Assembly: GCF_000428945.1 (NCBI RefSeq)
Contig: NZ_AUAX01000004.1
Coordinates: forward strand, 434,001 to 498,000
Direction of reading: 5' to 3'
Source of the DNA: Hamadaea tsunoensis DSM 44101
Lineage (GTDB): Bacteria; Actinomycetota; Actinomycetes; Mycobacteriales; Micromonosporaceae
Length of the DNA: 64,000 nucleotides
The translations under genes were made by a program, and so were the position numbers. The notes under the pieces are model-generated. The model was not told the DNA's origin. It made no database searches and saw only the letters and a program-made list of their open reading frames with translations. Shown piece by piece: positions 16,382 through 23,265 of this stretch (positions are counted from its first letter, which is position 1; each line of letters begins with the position of its first letter).

Positions 16382-17056
16382 GTGGCATCCGTGCTGGTGA
16401 TCGAGGACGACGACCGCATCCGCACGTCCCTGGAGCTCGCTCTGGAGGACGAGGGGTACGCGGTCCGCGGCGCCTCGTCCGCCGAGGAGGGCCTCGCCCT
16501 GCAGCGGCAGGAGCCGGCCGACACGGTGCTGGTCGACCTCATGCTGCCCGGCCTCGACGGCTTCGACGCCATCCGGGAACTGCGCCGGGGCGACGACGTG
16601 CCGATCGTGGTGGTCAGCGCCCGGTCCGACACGCACGACATCGTCGCCGCGCTGGAGGCGGGGGCCGACGACTATCTCGTGAAGCCGGTCGCGGTGAAGG
16701 AATTGTCGGCCCGGCTGCGCGCGCTGCGCCGGCGGGCCCGAGCGGCCGCCGCCGCGATCCCCGGTCTGGTCTTCGGCGACCTCGAAGTCCGCCCCCTCGC
16801 CGGTGAGGTACGCCTCGCCGGGCAGCCGGTGTCCCTGACGCGTACGGAGTTCCGGCTGCTGTGCGAGTTCGCCGAGCACCCGGGCCTGGTCCTGTCCCGC
16901 CAGCAGCTGCTCGAACGCGTCTGGGAGTACGACTTCGGCGACGAGCGGCTGGTCGACGTGCACGTCGGCCGGCTGCGCCAGAAGATCGAGACCGAGCCCG
17001 GCAACCCCCGCTACCTCGTGACCGTCCGCGGTCTCGGTTACAAGCTGCAGCGATGA
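16382..17056 (+). CDS. OmpR-family response regulator
   Basis: A 224-residue DNA-binding response regulator. The receiver domain covers residues 1-115 with acidic pocket EDD (8-10), phospho-acceptor D52 in LVDLMLPG, and conserved K101. The winged-helix effector domain (about 128-224) has LTRTEFRLLCEFAEHPG and ends VRGLGYKLQR. The GTG at 16382 is chosen because it begins right at the first strand VLVIEDD. Its stop overlaps the kinase start (ATGA). It is followed by a histidine kinase and a GerMN lipoprotein, an order reminiscent of mtrA-mtrB-lpqB or cse-type systems. Confidence 0.92.
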   Translation: MASVLVIEDDDRIRTSLELALEDEGYAVRGASSAEEGLALQRQEPADTVLVDLMLPGLDGFDAIRELRRGDDVPIVVVSARSDTHDIVAALEAGADDYLVKPVAVKELSARLRALRRRARAAAAAIPGLVFGDLEVRPLAGEVRLAGQPVSLTRTEFRLLCEFAEHPGLVLSRQQLLERVWEYDFGDERLVDVHVGRLRQKIETEPGNPRYLVTVRGLGYKLQR

Positions 17057-18567
17057 GACGCCCGGGCCTGCGCACGAAGGTGACGGCCGGGTTCGCCGCC
17101 GGCGCGCTGATCATCTGCTCGGCCATGGGCATCCTGTCCTACGACCTGACCCGGCGTTCCCTGGTCAACACGCGCGAGCGCGCGGCGATCCGGGCGGCGT
17201 ACTTCGACGCGAGCGTGGTGCAGGCGAACCTCACCGGCGCCCCGGCCGACAACGCCCAGGAGGTGCTGCGCTCCCTCGACACGGGCACCACCCGGCACGC
17301 CGTGCTCTACCAGGACGGCCGCGCGTACGCCCGCAGCGTCGACATCGGCTTCACCAGATCCATCCCGGCCGCCCTCCGCGCGACCGTGGCCGGCGGGCAA
17401 CCCGCGGTGCAGCGTGTGCGTACGGAGACCGGCGCCGCCATCGTCATCGGCATCCCGCTGCCCGACGGCACGCAGTTCTACATCATCGACTCGCTGCAGG
17501 AACTCGAACGCACCCTGCAGATCCTCGGCCTCGTGCTCACCCTCGTCGCCGCCGGCATGACCGCCGCGGGCGCGGGCACCGGCATCTACGCCACCCGCCG
17601 CGTCCTGCGCCCGCTCACCTCGGTCACCGCCGCCGCCCGCGAGATCGCCGCCGGGGACCTCGCCGCCCGCCTCGACCCGGCCGCCGAGCCCGAGCTGGAA
17701 CAGCTCAGCACCTCCTTCAACCACATGGTCGGCGAGCTGGCCAGCCGCCTCGAACGCGACCGCCGGTTCGCCGCCGACGTCAGCCACGAACTACGCTCGC
17801 CGCTGCAGACCCTGGCCGCCGCGGTCAGCGTCCTCGAACGCCGCCGCGAACACCTCGACGAGCGCTCCCGCCGCGCGGTCACCCTCATCAGCGGGGAGGT
17901 CGACCGCTTCCAGCGCCTGGTCACCGACCTGCTCGAACTCGCCCGCGGCGACCAGCCCGCCGACCTCCAACCGGTCGACATACATGATCTTGTACGCCAG
18001 GTGTGCCGCTCCCGATCCCTTCCGTCCTCGGTGTTCGCGCCTGCCGGCTCCGCCGCTACCGCAACTGACGCGGCGCTTTACCCGGCCGCAGGCTCCGGCG
18101 CGGTTGCGGCTGCAGCTGCAAAGTCCGGCGCGGGAGCGGCTGCGGCTGCGAAGTCCGGCACGGCTGCGGCTGCGAAGTCCGGCGCGGGAGCGGAGCCGGA
18201 CGTGGCGGAGCCGGACGAATCTTGGCTGGTGGACCGGCGCCGGATCGAGCAGGTGCTCGCCAACCTGATCGACAACGCCGACCGGCACGGCGGCGGCCCC
18301 ACCGCGATCCGCCTGAGGTCGACCGCCACCGAACACGTCATCGAGGTCGACGACGAGGGTCCCGGCGTACCGCCCGCCGACCGGGAGCAGATCTTCAGTC
18401 GGTTCGTCCGGGGGCGTACCGCCGGCGCCCGCCGCGACACCGACGGCACCGGCCTGGGCCTCGCGATCGTCGCCCAGCACGCGGCCGCGCACGGCGGTCA
18501 GGCCGAGGTCCTCGACCGGCCCGGCGGAGGCGCCCGGTTCCGCGTCACCCTGCCGAGGCGCCCGTGA
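17053..18567 (+). CDS. Membrane histidine kinase with Ala-rich insertion
   Basis: A 504-residue sensor kinase. Transmembrane segments lie at about 11-30 and 157-180, flanking an extracytoplasmic sensor of about 125 residues. HAMP follows at 181-233, then HisKA with H245 in DVSHELRSPL. The HATPase has its N box at IDNADRHGG (408) and G boxes DDEGPGVPP and GTGLGLAIV. Between HisKA and the N box (about 325-390) there is an unusual low-complexity stretch containing three AAAAKSG-type repeats. It overlaps both neighbours by 4 bp (ATGA and GTGA), so the three genes form one operon. Confidence 0.92.
   Translation: MRRPGLRTKVTAGFAAGALIICSAMGILSYDLTRRSLVNTRERAAIRAAYFDASVVQANLTGAPADNAQEVLRSLDTGTTRHAVLYQDGRAYARSVDIGFTRSIPAALRATVAGGQPAVQRVRTETGAAIVIGIPLPDGTQFYIIDSLQELERTLQILGLVLTLVAAGMTAAGAGTGIYATRRVLRPLTSVTAAAREIAAGDLAARLDPAAEPELEQLSTSFNHMVGELASRLERDRRFAADVSHELRSPLQTLAAAVSVLERRREHLDERSRRAVTLISGEVDRFQRLVTDLLELARGDQPADLQPVDIHDLVRQVCRSRSLPSSVFAPAGSAATATDAALYPAAGSGAVAAAAAKSGAGAAAAAKSGTAAAAKSGAGAEPDVAEPDESWLVDRRRIEQVLANLIDNADRHGGGPTAIRLRSTATEHVIEVDDEGPGVPPADREQIFSRFVRGRTAGARRDTDGTGLGLAIVAQHAAAHGGQAEVLDRPGGGARFRVTLPRRP
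18106..18189. repeat. Tandem repeat of about 30 bp inside the histidine kinase gene
   Basis: Three imperfect units built on GCGGCTGCGAAGTCCGGC encode AAAAAKSGAG, AAAAAKSGT and AAAAKSGAG. The reading frame stays open, so the length can vary by whole units without destroying the kinase. The repeat lies in the loop joining the dimerisation helices to the ATPase domain. Confidence 0.75.
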
Positions 18568-19130
18568 ACCGCCGTCTTCTCGTTCTCCTGGCGGCCCTGC
18601 TCGCGCTGGCCGGATGCGGCGTACGCCCGGAGACCGAACCGCGCCCGATCAGCCCGCCGCACGGGCCGTTCCAAGCGCTGGCCTCCCCCACCCCGGCGAC
18701 CGACCCGACCGGCGCGATGCCGGAGACCCTCTACCTGACCAAGGACGGCCTGCTCGCCCCCGTCGTACGCCACCTCGCCCAGACCCCGAGCGTCCAGGAA
18801 CTCGTCACCGACCTGGTCGCCGGACCGTCCACAGCGGAACGGAACAAGGGCTACGGCAGCGCCTTGGTCGGCACCAACCAGGTCGGGACCGTGACCGTCG
18901 AAGGCGGCTACGCCATCGTCGAGATCACAGTCCCGGTCGAGGGCACGGTACGCAACGACGAAGTCCTCGCGTACGGGCAGCTCGTCTGTACTCTCACGAC
19001 GCAGCCGGGGGTGACGGCGGTCAGTTTCCGGTCCGGTGGGGAGACGGTGAAGGTGCCCCGGGGGGATCTGTCACTGTCGGACCTGCCGTTGACGAGGGCG
19101 GATTACGCCGACCTCATCGACACGAAATAG
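18564..19130 (+). CDS. GerMN-domain lipoprotein
   Basis: A 188-residue exported lipoprotein with lipobox LALAGC at about residue 18. The mature part contains a GerMN-type domain (TLYLTKDGLLAPVVRHLAQ ... VQELVTDLVAGPSTAERNKGY ... VTVEGGYAIVEITVPV) as found in LpqB and in spore germination proteins. The GTG start overlaps the kinase stop (GTGA). In MtrAB-LpqB systems the lipoprotein modulates the kinase; an accessory role here is inference. It is the last gene of the operon. Confidence 0.85.
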   Translation: MNRRLLVLLAALLALAGCGVRPETEPRPISPPHGPFQALASPTPATDPTGAMPETLYLTKDGLLAPVVRHLAQTPSVQELVTDLVAGPSTAERNKGYGSALVGTNQVGTVTVEGGYAIVEITVPVEGTVRNDEVLAYGQLVCTLTTQPGVTAVSFRSGGETVKVPRGDLSLSDLPLTRADYADLIDTK

Positions 19131-19319
19131 GACGCCTCGGTCTGCCCAAAAGCCTCGTTTGGATGCAGACTTAATCTTGACGGATGTTGGGAAAGAAACA
19201 TCACTCTGGCCGACGTGACATCACTTTCTGGACATCCATCAAGATCCACACTTGACGGCACTGGGATGGCCTCCTGATCGAGAGCTCAGTATCGCCCCAA
19301 CGCCGCAATCCGCTTGACG

Positions 19320-19634
19320 TCAGTCGACGTAGCGCGCACTCCATTGCTGCGCCACGCCGCGCAGAGACGGAAATCTGTCGGCAACATCGTTCATCAAATT
19401 AACCAATTCGGACATCGAGTCGGCCGGAGCGACCTCGGTTATGTTAAGCGCGACTTCGGCCTTGTACTCATCTCCGGTGCGGAGCCATTCGCGAGTGACC
19501 TTCTCGATCTCCGATCCATTGTCTTCCATCATCCAAGAAAGTCTCGTAAAGAGGTCGGAGAACGCGGTTGCCGGAAGATTGGGAGCTCGACCGTCTACAA
19601 GAAAATTCATGACGCCATCCATATCTAACGCCAT
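19320..19634 (-). CDS. Low-GC orphan protein, unknown function
   Basis: A 104-residue acidic protein (MALDMDGVMNFLVDGR ... YKAEVALNITEVAPADSMSELVNLMNDVADRF) that I do not recognise. The ATG at 19634 has a perfect AGGAGGG site. Its base composition (near half GC) and codon use differ sharply from the surroundings, and the flanking DNA (19131-19319 and 19635-19775) is equally AT-richer and lacks the CGTACG motif typical of the window. The size and charge resemble stand-alone immunity proteins of toxin systems, but no toxin gene is adjacent. It was probably acquired horizontally. Confidence 0.6.
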   Translation of the reverse strand: MALDMDGVMNFLVDGRAPNLPATAFSDLFTRLSWMMEDNGSEIEKVTREWLRTGDEYKAEVALNITEVAPADSMSELVNLMNDVADRFPSLRGVAQQWSARYVD

Positions 19635-19775
19635 CTCAAACCCTCCTATAGGTAGTCGTAACCGTCTCGTCATTAGGAGAGATCGGCGAGCCATTCGTTC
19701 CCTACAGTTTTTCTATAGCGGCGATGTATACGCAGCGTGGCCACATGGCCGACAAACCACTGTGGACATAGGAGA

Positions 19776-20252
19776 TCAAGGGCGCGCCAGCCGAACCGCC
19801 ACCTCGACCGCCTCCTCGGGCGTGGCCACCTCGACAACACCGGTCACCGGATCGCCTGCGGCATCGGTCATTCGCCAGCCGCCGAGCGATACGACCGGCG
19901 TACCGCCGCGTATGGCGAGGGCCACTTCGGACAGTGTGCCCCACGATCCACCTACGACGATCACCACGTCGCCGGAACGCACGATGATGGCGTTCCGCGC
20001 TTCGCCGAGGTTCGTCACGATCACCGCGGACAGATCGGGCGCCGCGTCCTCTTTGTCACCACCGGGGCGTACGCCGATGACGAAACCGTTGTGGGAGCGG
20101 GCTCCTTCGGTGACGGCCTCCATCACGCCAGGACCGCCGCCGCAGATCACGATCGCTCCGGCGTCGGCGAGGAGGCGGCCGATGGTGCGGGCGGCTTCCG
20201 CTTCGGCCGGCGTACACGCGCTGGGGCCGCAGACGGCGACCTGGAGTGGCAT
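19776..20252 (-). CDS. LOG-like nucleotide-binding family protein (TIGR00725 type)
   Basis: A 158-residue Rossmann-like protein similar to the 'possible lysine decarboxylase'/LOG superfamily. Characteristic motifs are the start VAVCGPSACTPAE, CGGGPGVMEAVTEGAR (the LOG family PGGxGTxxE equivalent) and VVGGSWGTLSEVALA. Stand-alone members of this short subfamily have no proven reaction; LOG enzymes release cytokinin-type bases from their nucleotides. The ATG at 20252 fits the first strand. It is divergent from the SDR gene. Confidence 0.75.
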   Translation of the reverse strand: MPLQVAVCGPSACTPAEAEAARTIGRLLADAGAIVICGGGPGVMEAVTEGARSHNGFVIGVRPGGDKEDAAPDLSAVIVTNLGEARNAIIVRSGDVVIVVGGSWGTLSEVALAIRGGTPVVSLGGWRMTDAAGDPVTGVVEVATPEEAVEVAVRLARP

Positions 20253-20277
20253 GGGGAGAGCGTAACGCAACTCGGGG

Positions 20278-20290
20278 TTGCATGATGCAA
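20278..20290. promoter_or_regulatory. Palindromic operator-like site TTGCATGATGCAA
   Basis: A perfect 6+1+6 palindrome in the region between the LOG-like gene and the SDR gene. A related site with the same TTGCAT core lies at 20319-20339, about four helical turns away, suggesting a paired operator for a dimeric repressor. Confidence 0.5.
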
Positions 20291-20318
20291 GCACCACCGG
20301 TTACCGTGAGGCCCGGTA

Positions 20319-20339
20319 GCACTTGCATCACGCAAGTGC
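20319..20339. promoter_or_regulatory. Inverted-repeat operator upstream of the SDR gene
   Basis: Perfect 8-bp arms GCACTTGC and GCAAGTGC with a 5-bp spacer, 18 bp before the SDR start codon. It contains TTGCAT...GCAA like the site at 20278-20290. The position would let a bound repressor block transcription or act on the leader. Confidence 0.5.
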
Positions 20340-20357
20340 CGTAAGAAGGGATCCCCC

Positions 20358-21068
20358 ATGGCCACCGTCGCCGACAGCACGATCCTGATCACGGGCGCCA
20401 ACCGCGGCATCGGCCGCGCGCTGGTGGACGAGGCGCTGGCCCGCGGCGCCCGCCGGGTGTACGCCGGCACGCGTACGCCGTTCACGCACAGCGATCCCCG
20501 GGTCGTACCGCTGACCCTCGAAGTGACCGACGCCGACGCGGTACGCGCCGCCGCCGAGACGATCCCGGAGCTGGACATCCTGGTGAACAACGCGGGCATC
20601 GCCCAGTTCGACGATCTCAGCGACGCCGCGACGATCCAGCGGCACCTGGACGTCAACCTGTTCGGCCCGCACACCGTCATCCACGCCTTCCTGCCGCAGC
20701 TGACGGCCGCGAAGGGCGCGATCGTCAACAACCTCTCGATGAACTCCCTCGCACCGATCCCGTTCGTGCCGGCGTACTCGGTGTCGAAGGCGGCCGCGTT
20801 CTCGCTGACCCAGTCGCTGCGCGCGCTCCTGGGCGGCCGGGACGTCTCGGTGCACGCGGTCCTCACGGGCCCGGTCGACACCGACATGTCGCGCGAGTTC
20901 CAGGTGCCGAAGGCCACCCCGGCGGCCGTCGCCCAGGCGATCTTCGACGGCGTCGAGAAGGGCGAGGAGGACATCTTCCCCGACCCGCTGTCCGCGCAGT
21001 CGGCGGACGGCTGGCGTACGAGCGGGATGAAGGCTCTGGAGCGCGAGTTCGCCGCGCTCGCGAGCTGA
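20358..21068 (+). CDS. Short-chain dehydrogenase/reductase
   Basis: A 236-residue classical SDR oxidoreductase. The cofactor motif TGANRGIG is at residues 12-19, NNAG at 77-80, and the catalytic pair Y140 and K144 is in YSVSK, with an upstream Ser near 127-130. Both length and motif spacing are standard. The substrate is unknown; the sequence type resembles actinobacterial SDRs usually controlled by an adjacent TetR or HxlR repressor, but no such gene is present here although two operator-like palindromes precede it. A strong hairpin follows the gene. Confidence 0.88.
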   Translation: MATVADSTILITGANRGIGRALVDEALARGARRVYAGTRTPFTHSDPRVVPLTLEVTDADAVRAAAETIPELDILVNNAGIAQFDDLSDAATIQRHLDVNLFGPHTVIHAFLPQLTAAKGAIVNNLSMNSLAPIPFVPAYSVSKAAAFSLTQSLRALLGGRDVSVHAVLTGPVDTDMSREFQVPKATPAAVAQAIFDGVEKGEEDIFPDPLSAQSADGWRTSGMKALEREFAALAS

Positions 21069-21081
21069 CCGACGCCAGGCC

Positions 21082-21110
21082 CCGGCGGAGAGGCGCGCCC
21101 TCTCCGCCGG
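21082..21110 (+). terminator. Hairpin terminator after the SDR gene
   Basis: A perfect 11-bp stem (CCGGCGGAGAG at 21082-21092, complement at 21100-21110) with a 7-nt loop begins 14 bp after the SDR stop codon. Confidence 0.65.
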
Positions 21111-21150
21111 CTGGCTGAGATTCAGGTGTACGCAGTATGTTGGCTTCCTG

Positions 21151-21182
21151 ATCGACCGACCAGCGGATCGACCGACCAGCGG
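21151..21182. repeat. Perfect 16-bp tandem repeat before the ROK gene
   Basis: ATCGACCGACCAGCGG occurs twice in tandem (21151-21166 and 21167-21182), ending 11 bp before the ATG of the ROK regulator. It may be a direct-repeat operator in the leader or a simple duplication. Confidence 0.6.
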
Positions 21183-21193
21183 GAAGCCGAGGG

Positions 21194-22399
21194 ATGTTGA
21201 AGATCCGGGCCGTGCCGGAGGCCGGGCTGGCCCAGGAGGAGATCCGACGGCGCAACCTCGGCGGGTTGCTGCGGCACGTGCACCTGGGCGGTCCGGCCTC
21301 CCGGAGCGCGCTGGCCGAGCGGATGGGCCTCAACCGCAGCACGATCATGGGTCTGACGGCCGAACTCGCCTCCGCGGGACTCGTCCGCGAGGAGCTGCCC
21401 GACGACACCGGCGGTTCGGCGGGCCGTCGCTCACTGGTGGTACGCCCCGAATCCGAACGCATCTACGTGCTCGCCTTCGATGTGGCCGTCGACCGGCTCA
21501 CGGCCGCCCGCGTCGGTCTGGGCGGGCGCGTCCTCGACCGCCGTTCCGCGCCGCGTACGCGGGCCGGCGCCGATCTCGCGTACGTCGTCGAGACGCTGGC
21601 CTCGCTCGGCCGCGACCTGCACGGGGCGGCTCCGCGGGACGCCCGGTGCGCCGGGATCGGGGCCGCCTACTGCGGCATGATCCGCCCCGGCGATGGCATG
21701 GTCCGCTACGGTCCCGACATGGGCTGGGTCGACCAGGCCTTCGGCACCGAACTCGGCCGGCGGCTCGGGCTCGGCCTGCCGGTCGCCGTCGGCAACGAAG
21801 CCCATCTCGGCGCCCTGGCCGAGTACGCGCGCGGCGCCGGGGTCGGCGTACCGAATCTGATCTACCTGCACGGGGACGTCGGTGTGGGCGGCGGCATCAT
21901 CGTCGGCGGTGAACTGCTCGGCGGCGACGGCGGGTACGGCTGCGAGCTCGGGCACATGATCGTCAACCCGTTCCAGGGCCGGCGCTGCCTGTGCGGCTCG
22001 GCCGGCTGCCTCGAAGCGGAGGCCGGCGAGCGGGCGCTGCTCGACGAGGCCGGCCGCCCCGCCGGCGAATACGGCCGCGACGCCGTACGCGCCGTCGCCG
22101 AGGCGGCCCGCGCCGGCGATCCCCGGGCTCAGCACGCCGTCGAAGTGATCGGCGACTGGCTCGGCATCGGCGTCGCCAATCTGATCAACCTGTTCAATCC
22201 CGGCGTCGTCGTCTTCGGCGGCATGCTCCAGGATGTCTGGCCGGCCGCCGCCGAGCACGTACGCCGCCGCGTCGCGCAGAACGTGCTGCCGGTGTCCCGG
22301 GAACGAGTCGCGCTGCGCGGCTGCGGGCTCGGTGACGACACGACGCTGATCGGCGCGGCGGAACTGGGCTTCGCGTCCCTGCTGTCGGCCCCCTGCTGA
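21194..22399 (+). CDS. ROK-family transcriptional regulator
   Basis: A 401-residue regulator. An N-terminal winged helix (SRSALAERMGLNRSTIMGLTAEL, about 36-60) is joined to a ROK sugar-kinase-like domain. The zinc motif is intact: GHMIVNP followed by RRCLCGSAGCLE. The position of the kinase catalytic Asp reads GNEAH rather than the usual NDAN, suggesting a sensor and not a kinase. Such proteins repress sugar uptake or hydrolase genes in response to a sugar. No sugar operon is adjacent, so the target is not evident. Confidence 0.88.
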   Translation: MLKIRAVPEAGLAQEEIRRRNLGGLLRHVHLGGPASRSALAERMGLNRSTIMGLTAELASAGLVREELPDDTGGSAGRRSLVVRPESERIYVLAFDVAVDRLTAARVGLGGRVLDRRSAPRTRAGADLAYVVETLASLGRDLHGAAPRDARCAGIGAAYCGMIRPGDGMVRYGPDMGWVDQAFGTELGRRLGLGLPVAVGNEAHLGALAEYARGAGVGVPNLIYLHGDVGVGGGIIVGGELLGGDGGYGCELGHMIVNPFQGRRCLCGSAGCLEAEAGERALLDEAGRPAGEYGRDAVRAVAEAARAGDPRAQHAVEVIGDWLGIGVANLINLFNPGVVVFGGMLQDVWPAAAEHVRRRVAQNVLPVSRERVALRGCGLGDDTTLIGAAELGFASLLSAPC

Positions 22400-22415
22400 C
22401 CGTCCCTTGCGGACG

Positions 22416-23066
22416 TCAGAGCGGCCGGGGAAGATCCCAGTCGGGGCCGAACCGGGCCGGCGTCCACATCGGATCCGGGCGGAAACCCACGTGGCTCCCG
22501 TCGAACGGGTACTCCTTCGCTTCGATCTGCTTGACCACGCGCTCCCCCTCCGCCCGGATCTCCGCCGCCTCGTCCCGGCTCCAGAATCCGTCCTGGCCCG
22601 TACGCTCGGCGAACTCGTCCTCGTCCTTCCAGCGCCAGGTGCCGTCGGGCTCGACCCAGATGTCGAGTGCGTGGTCCCGGGTGTCGAGCCCGCCGGACCA
22701 GCGGACGGCCGGGGCTTCGAGGTTGACGTACCAGCCGAGGAAGGCGAGGTCCGGCCCGAAGAACCACCAGACCGAATGGGCCGCCCCGGTACGCGTCAAC
22801 GTCAGGATGCTCGTGCCGCGCCAGTGTCCGGGGGTGAGCATCGTCGGGATGGACAGCCGACGGCCCAGCGGCATCTTGCGGATCGAGTCGCCGCTCAGCA
22901 TCGTACGCACGGCCGCGTCGCTCCCGGCGGCCGTGAAGGCCAGCACGTCGTGGCCGTCGTCGGCGACGACCAGGGCGGCTTCGACGGCGGAGATGCGCCC
23001 GTTCGGCCGGACGTTGCGCCGCACGATCGACTGCCCGGGCGCGAAGCGGGTCGAGGGGTTCGTCAT
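22416..23066 (-). CDS. DUF402 domain protein
   Basis: A 216-residue cytoplasmic protein of the DUF402 (FomD/nucleoside diphosphatase-like) family. The core runs through FFGPDLAFLGWYVNLEAP, DTRDHALDIWVEPDGTWRWKDEDEF and an acidic helix with DEAAEIRAEGERV; the conserved acidic residues of the barrel are present. Characterised relatives hydrolyse nucleoside di- or triphosphates; activity here is inference. The ATG at 23066 is used because an upstream extension would run into a palindromic repeat. It converges at 22400 with the ROK gene. Confidence 0.75.
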   Translation of the reverse strand: MTNPSTRFAPGQSIVRRNVRPNGRISAVEAALVVADDGHDVLAFTAAGSDAAVRTMLSGDSIRKMPLGRRLSIPTMLTPGHWRGTSILTLTRTGAAHSVWWFFGPDLAFLGWYVNLEAPAVRWSGGLDTRDHALDIWVEPDGTWRWKDEDEFAERTGQDGFWSRDEAAEIRAEGERVVKQIEAKEYPFDGSHVGFRPDPMWTPARFGPDWDLPRPL

Positions 23067-23088
23067 CCCACCATGATCCCCCGCCCTC

Positions 23089-23167
23089 TTGATCCCGTTC
23101 GGATCAGGGATCGCCACGTAATCTTGGCCCAAGATTCGGGTGACTTCCCTGATCCAAACGGGATCAA
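23089..23167. repeat. Palindromic intergenic element, family 2, copy 1
   Basis: A compound palindrome. The outer arms (TTGATCCCG and CGGGATCAA with inner GGATCAGG/CCTGATCC) pair with one mismatch over 20 bp. The inner stem AATCTTGG-c-CCAAGATT is perfect. It lies downstream of metE (minus strand) and upstream of the DUF402 gene. It is the reverse orientation of copies 2 (29930-30010) and 3 (46189-46269). Its right end continues into a 14-bp tandem repeat. Confidence 0.8.
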
Positions 23168-23265
23168 GCCGACGGGATCAAGCCGACGGGATCAAGCCGA
23201 CGGGATCAAGCCGACGGGATCAAGCCGACGGGATCAAGCCGACGGGATCAAGCAAACGGAATCAA
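23168..23265. repeat. 14-bp tandem repeat (GCCGACGGGATCAA), seven units
   Basis: Six perfect copies of GCCGACGGGATCAA (23168-23251) are followed by a degenerate seventh (GCAAACGGAATCAA, 23252-23265). The bases just before the array, CCAAACGGGATCAA, are the end of the palindromic element, so the unit seems derived from its arm. The TGA stop codon of metE (complement of 23262-23264) lies within the last unit. Confidence 0.85.

Noticed and set aside
16861-17052. A longer histidine kinase starting inside the response regulator gene
   Set aside because: The extra residues are Arg/Pro-rich shadow sequence; the ATGA overlap at 17053 gives a normal transmembrane N-terminus.
23168-23265. Possible CRISPR array
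   Set aside because: The units are contiguous 14-mers with no spacers, and no cas genes are present.
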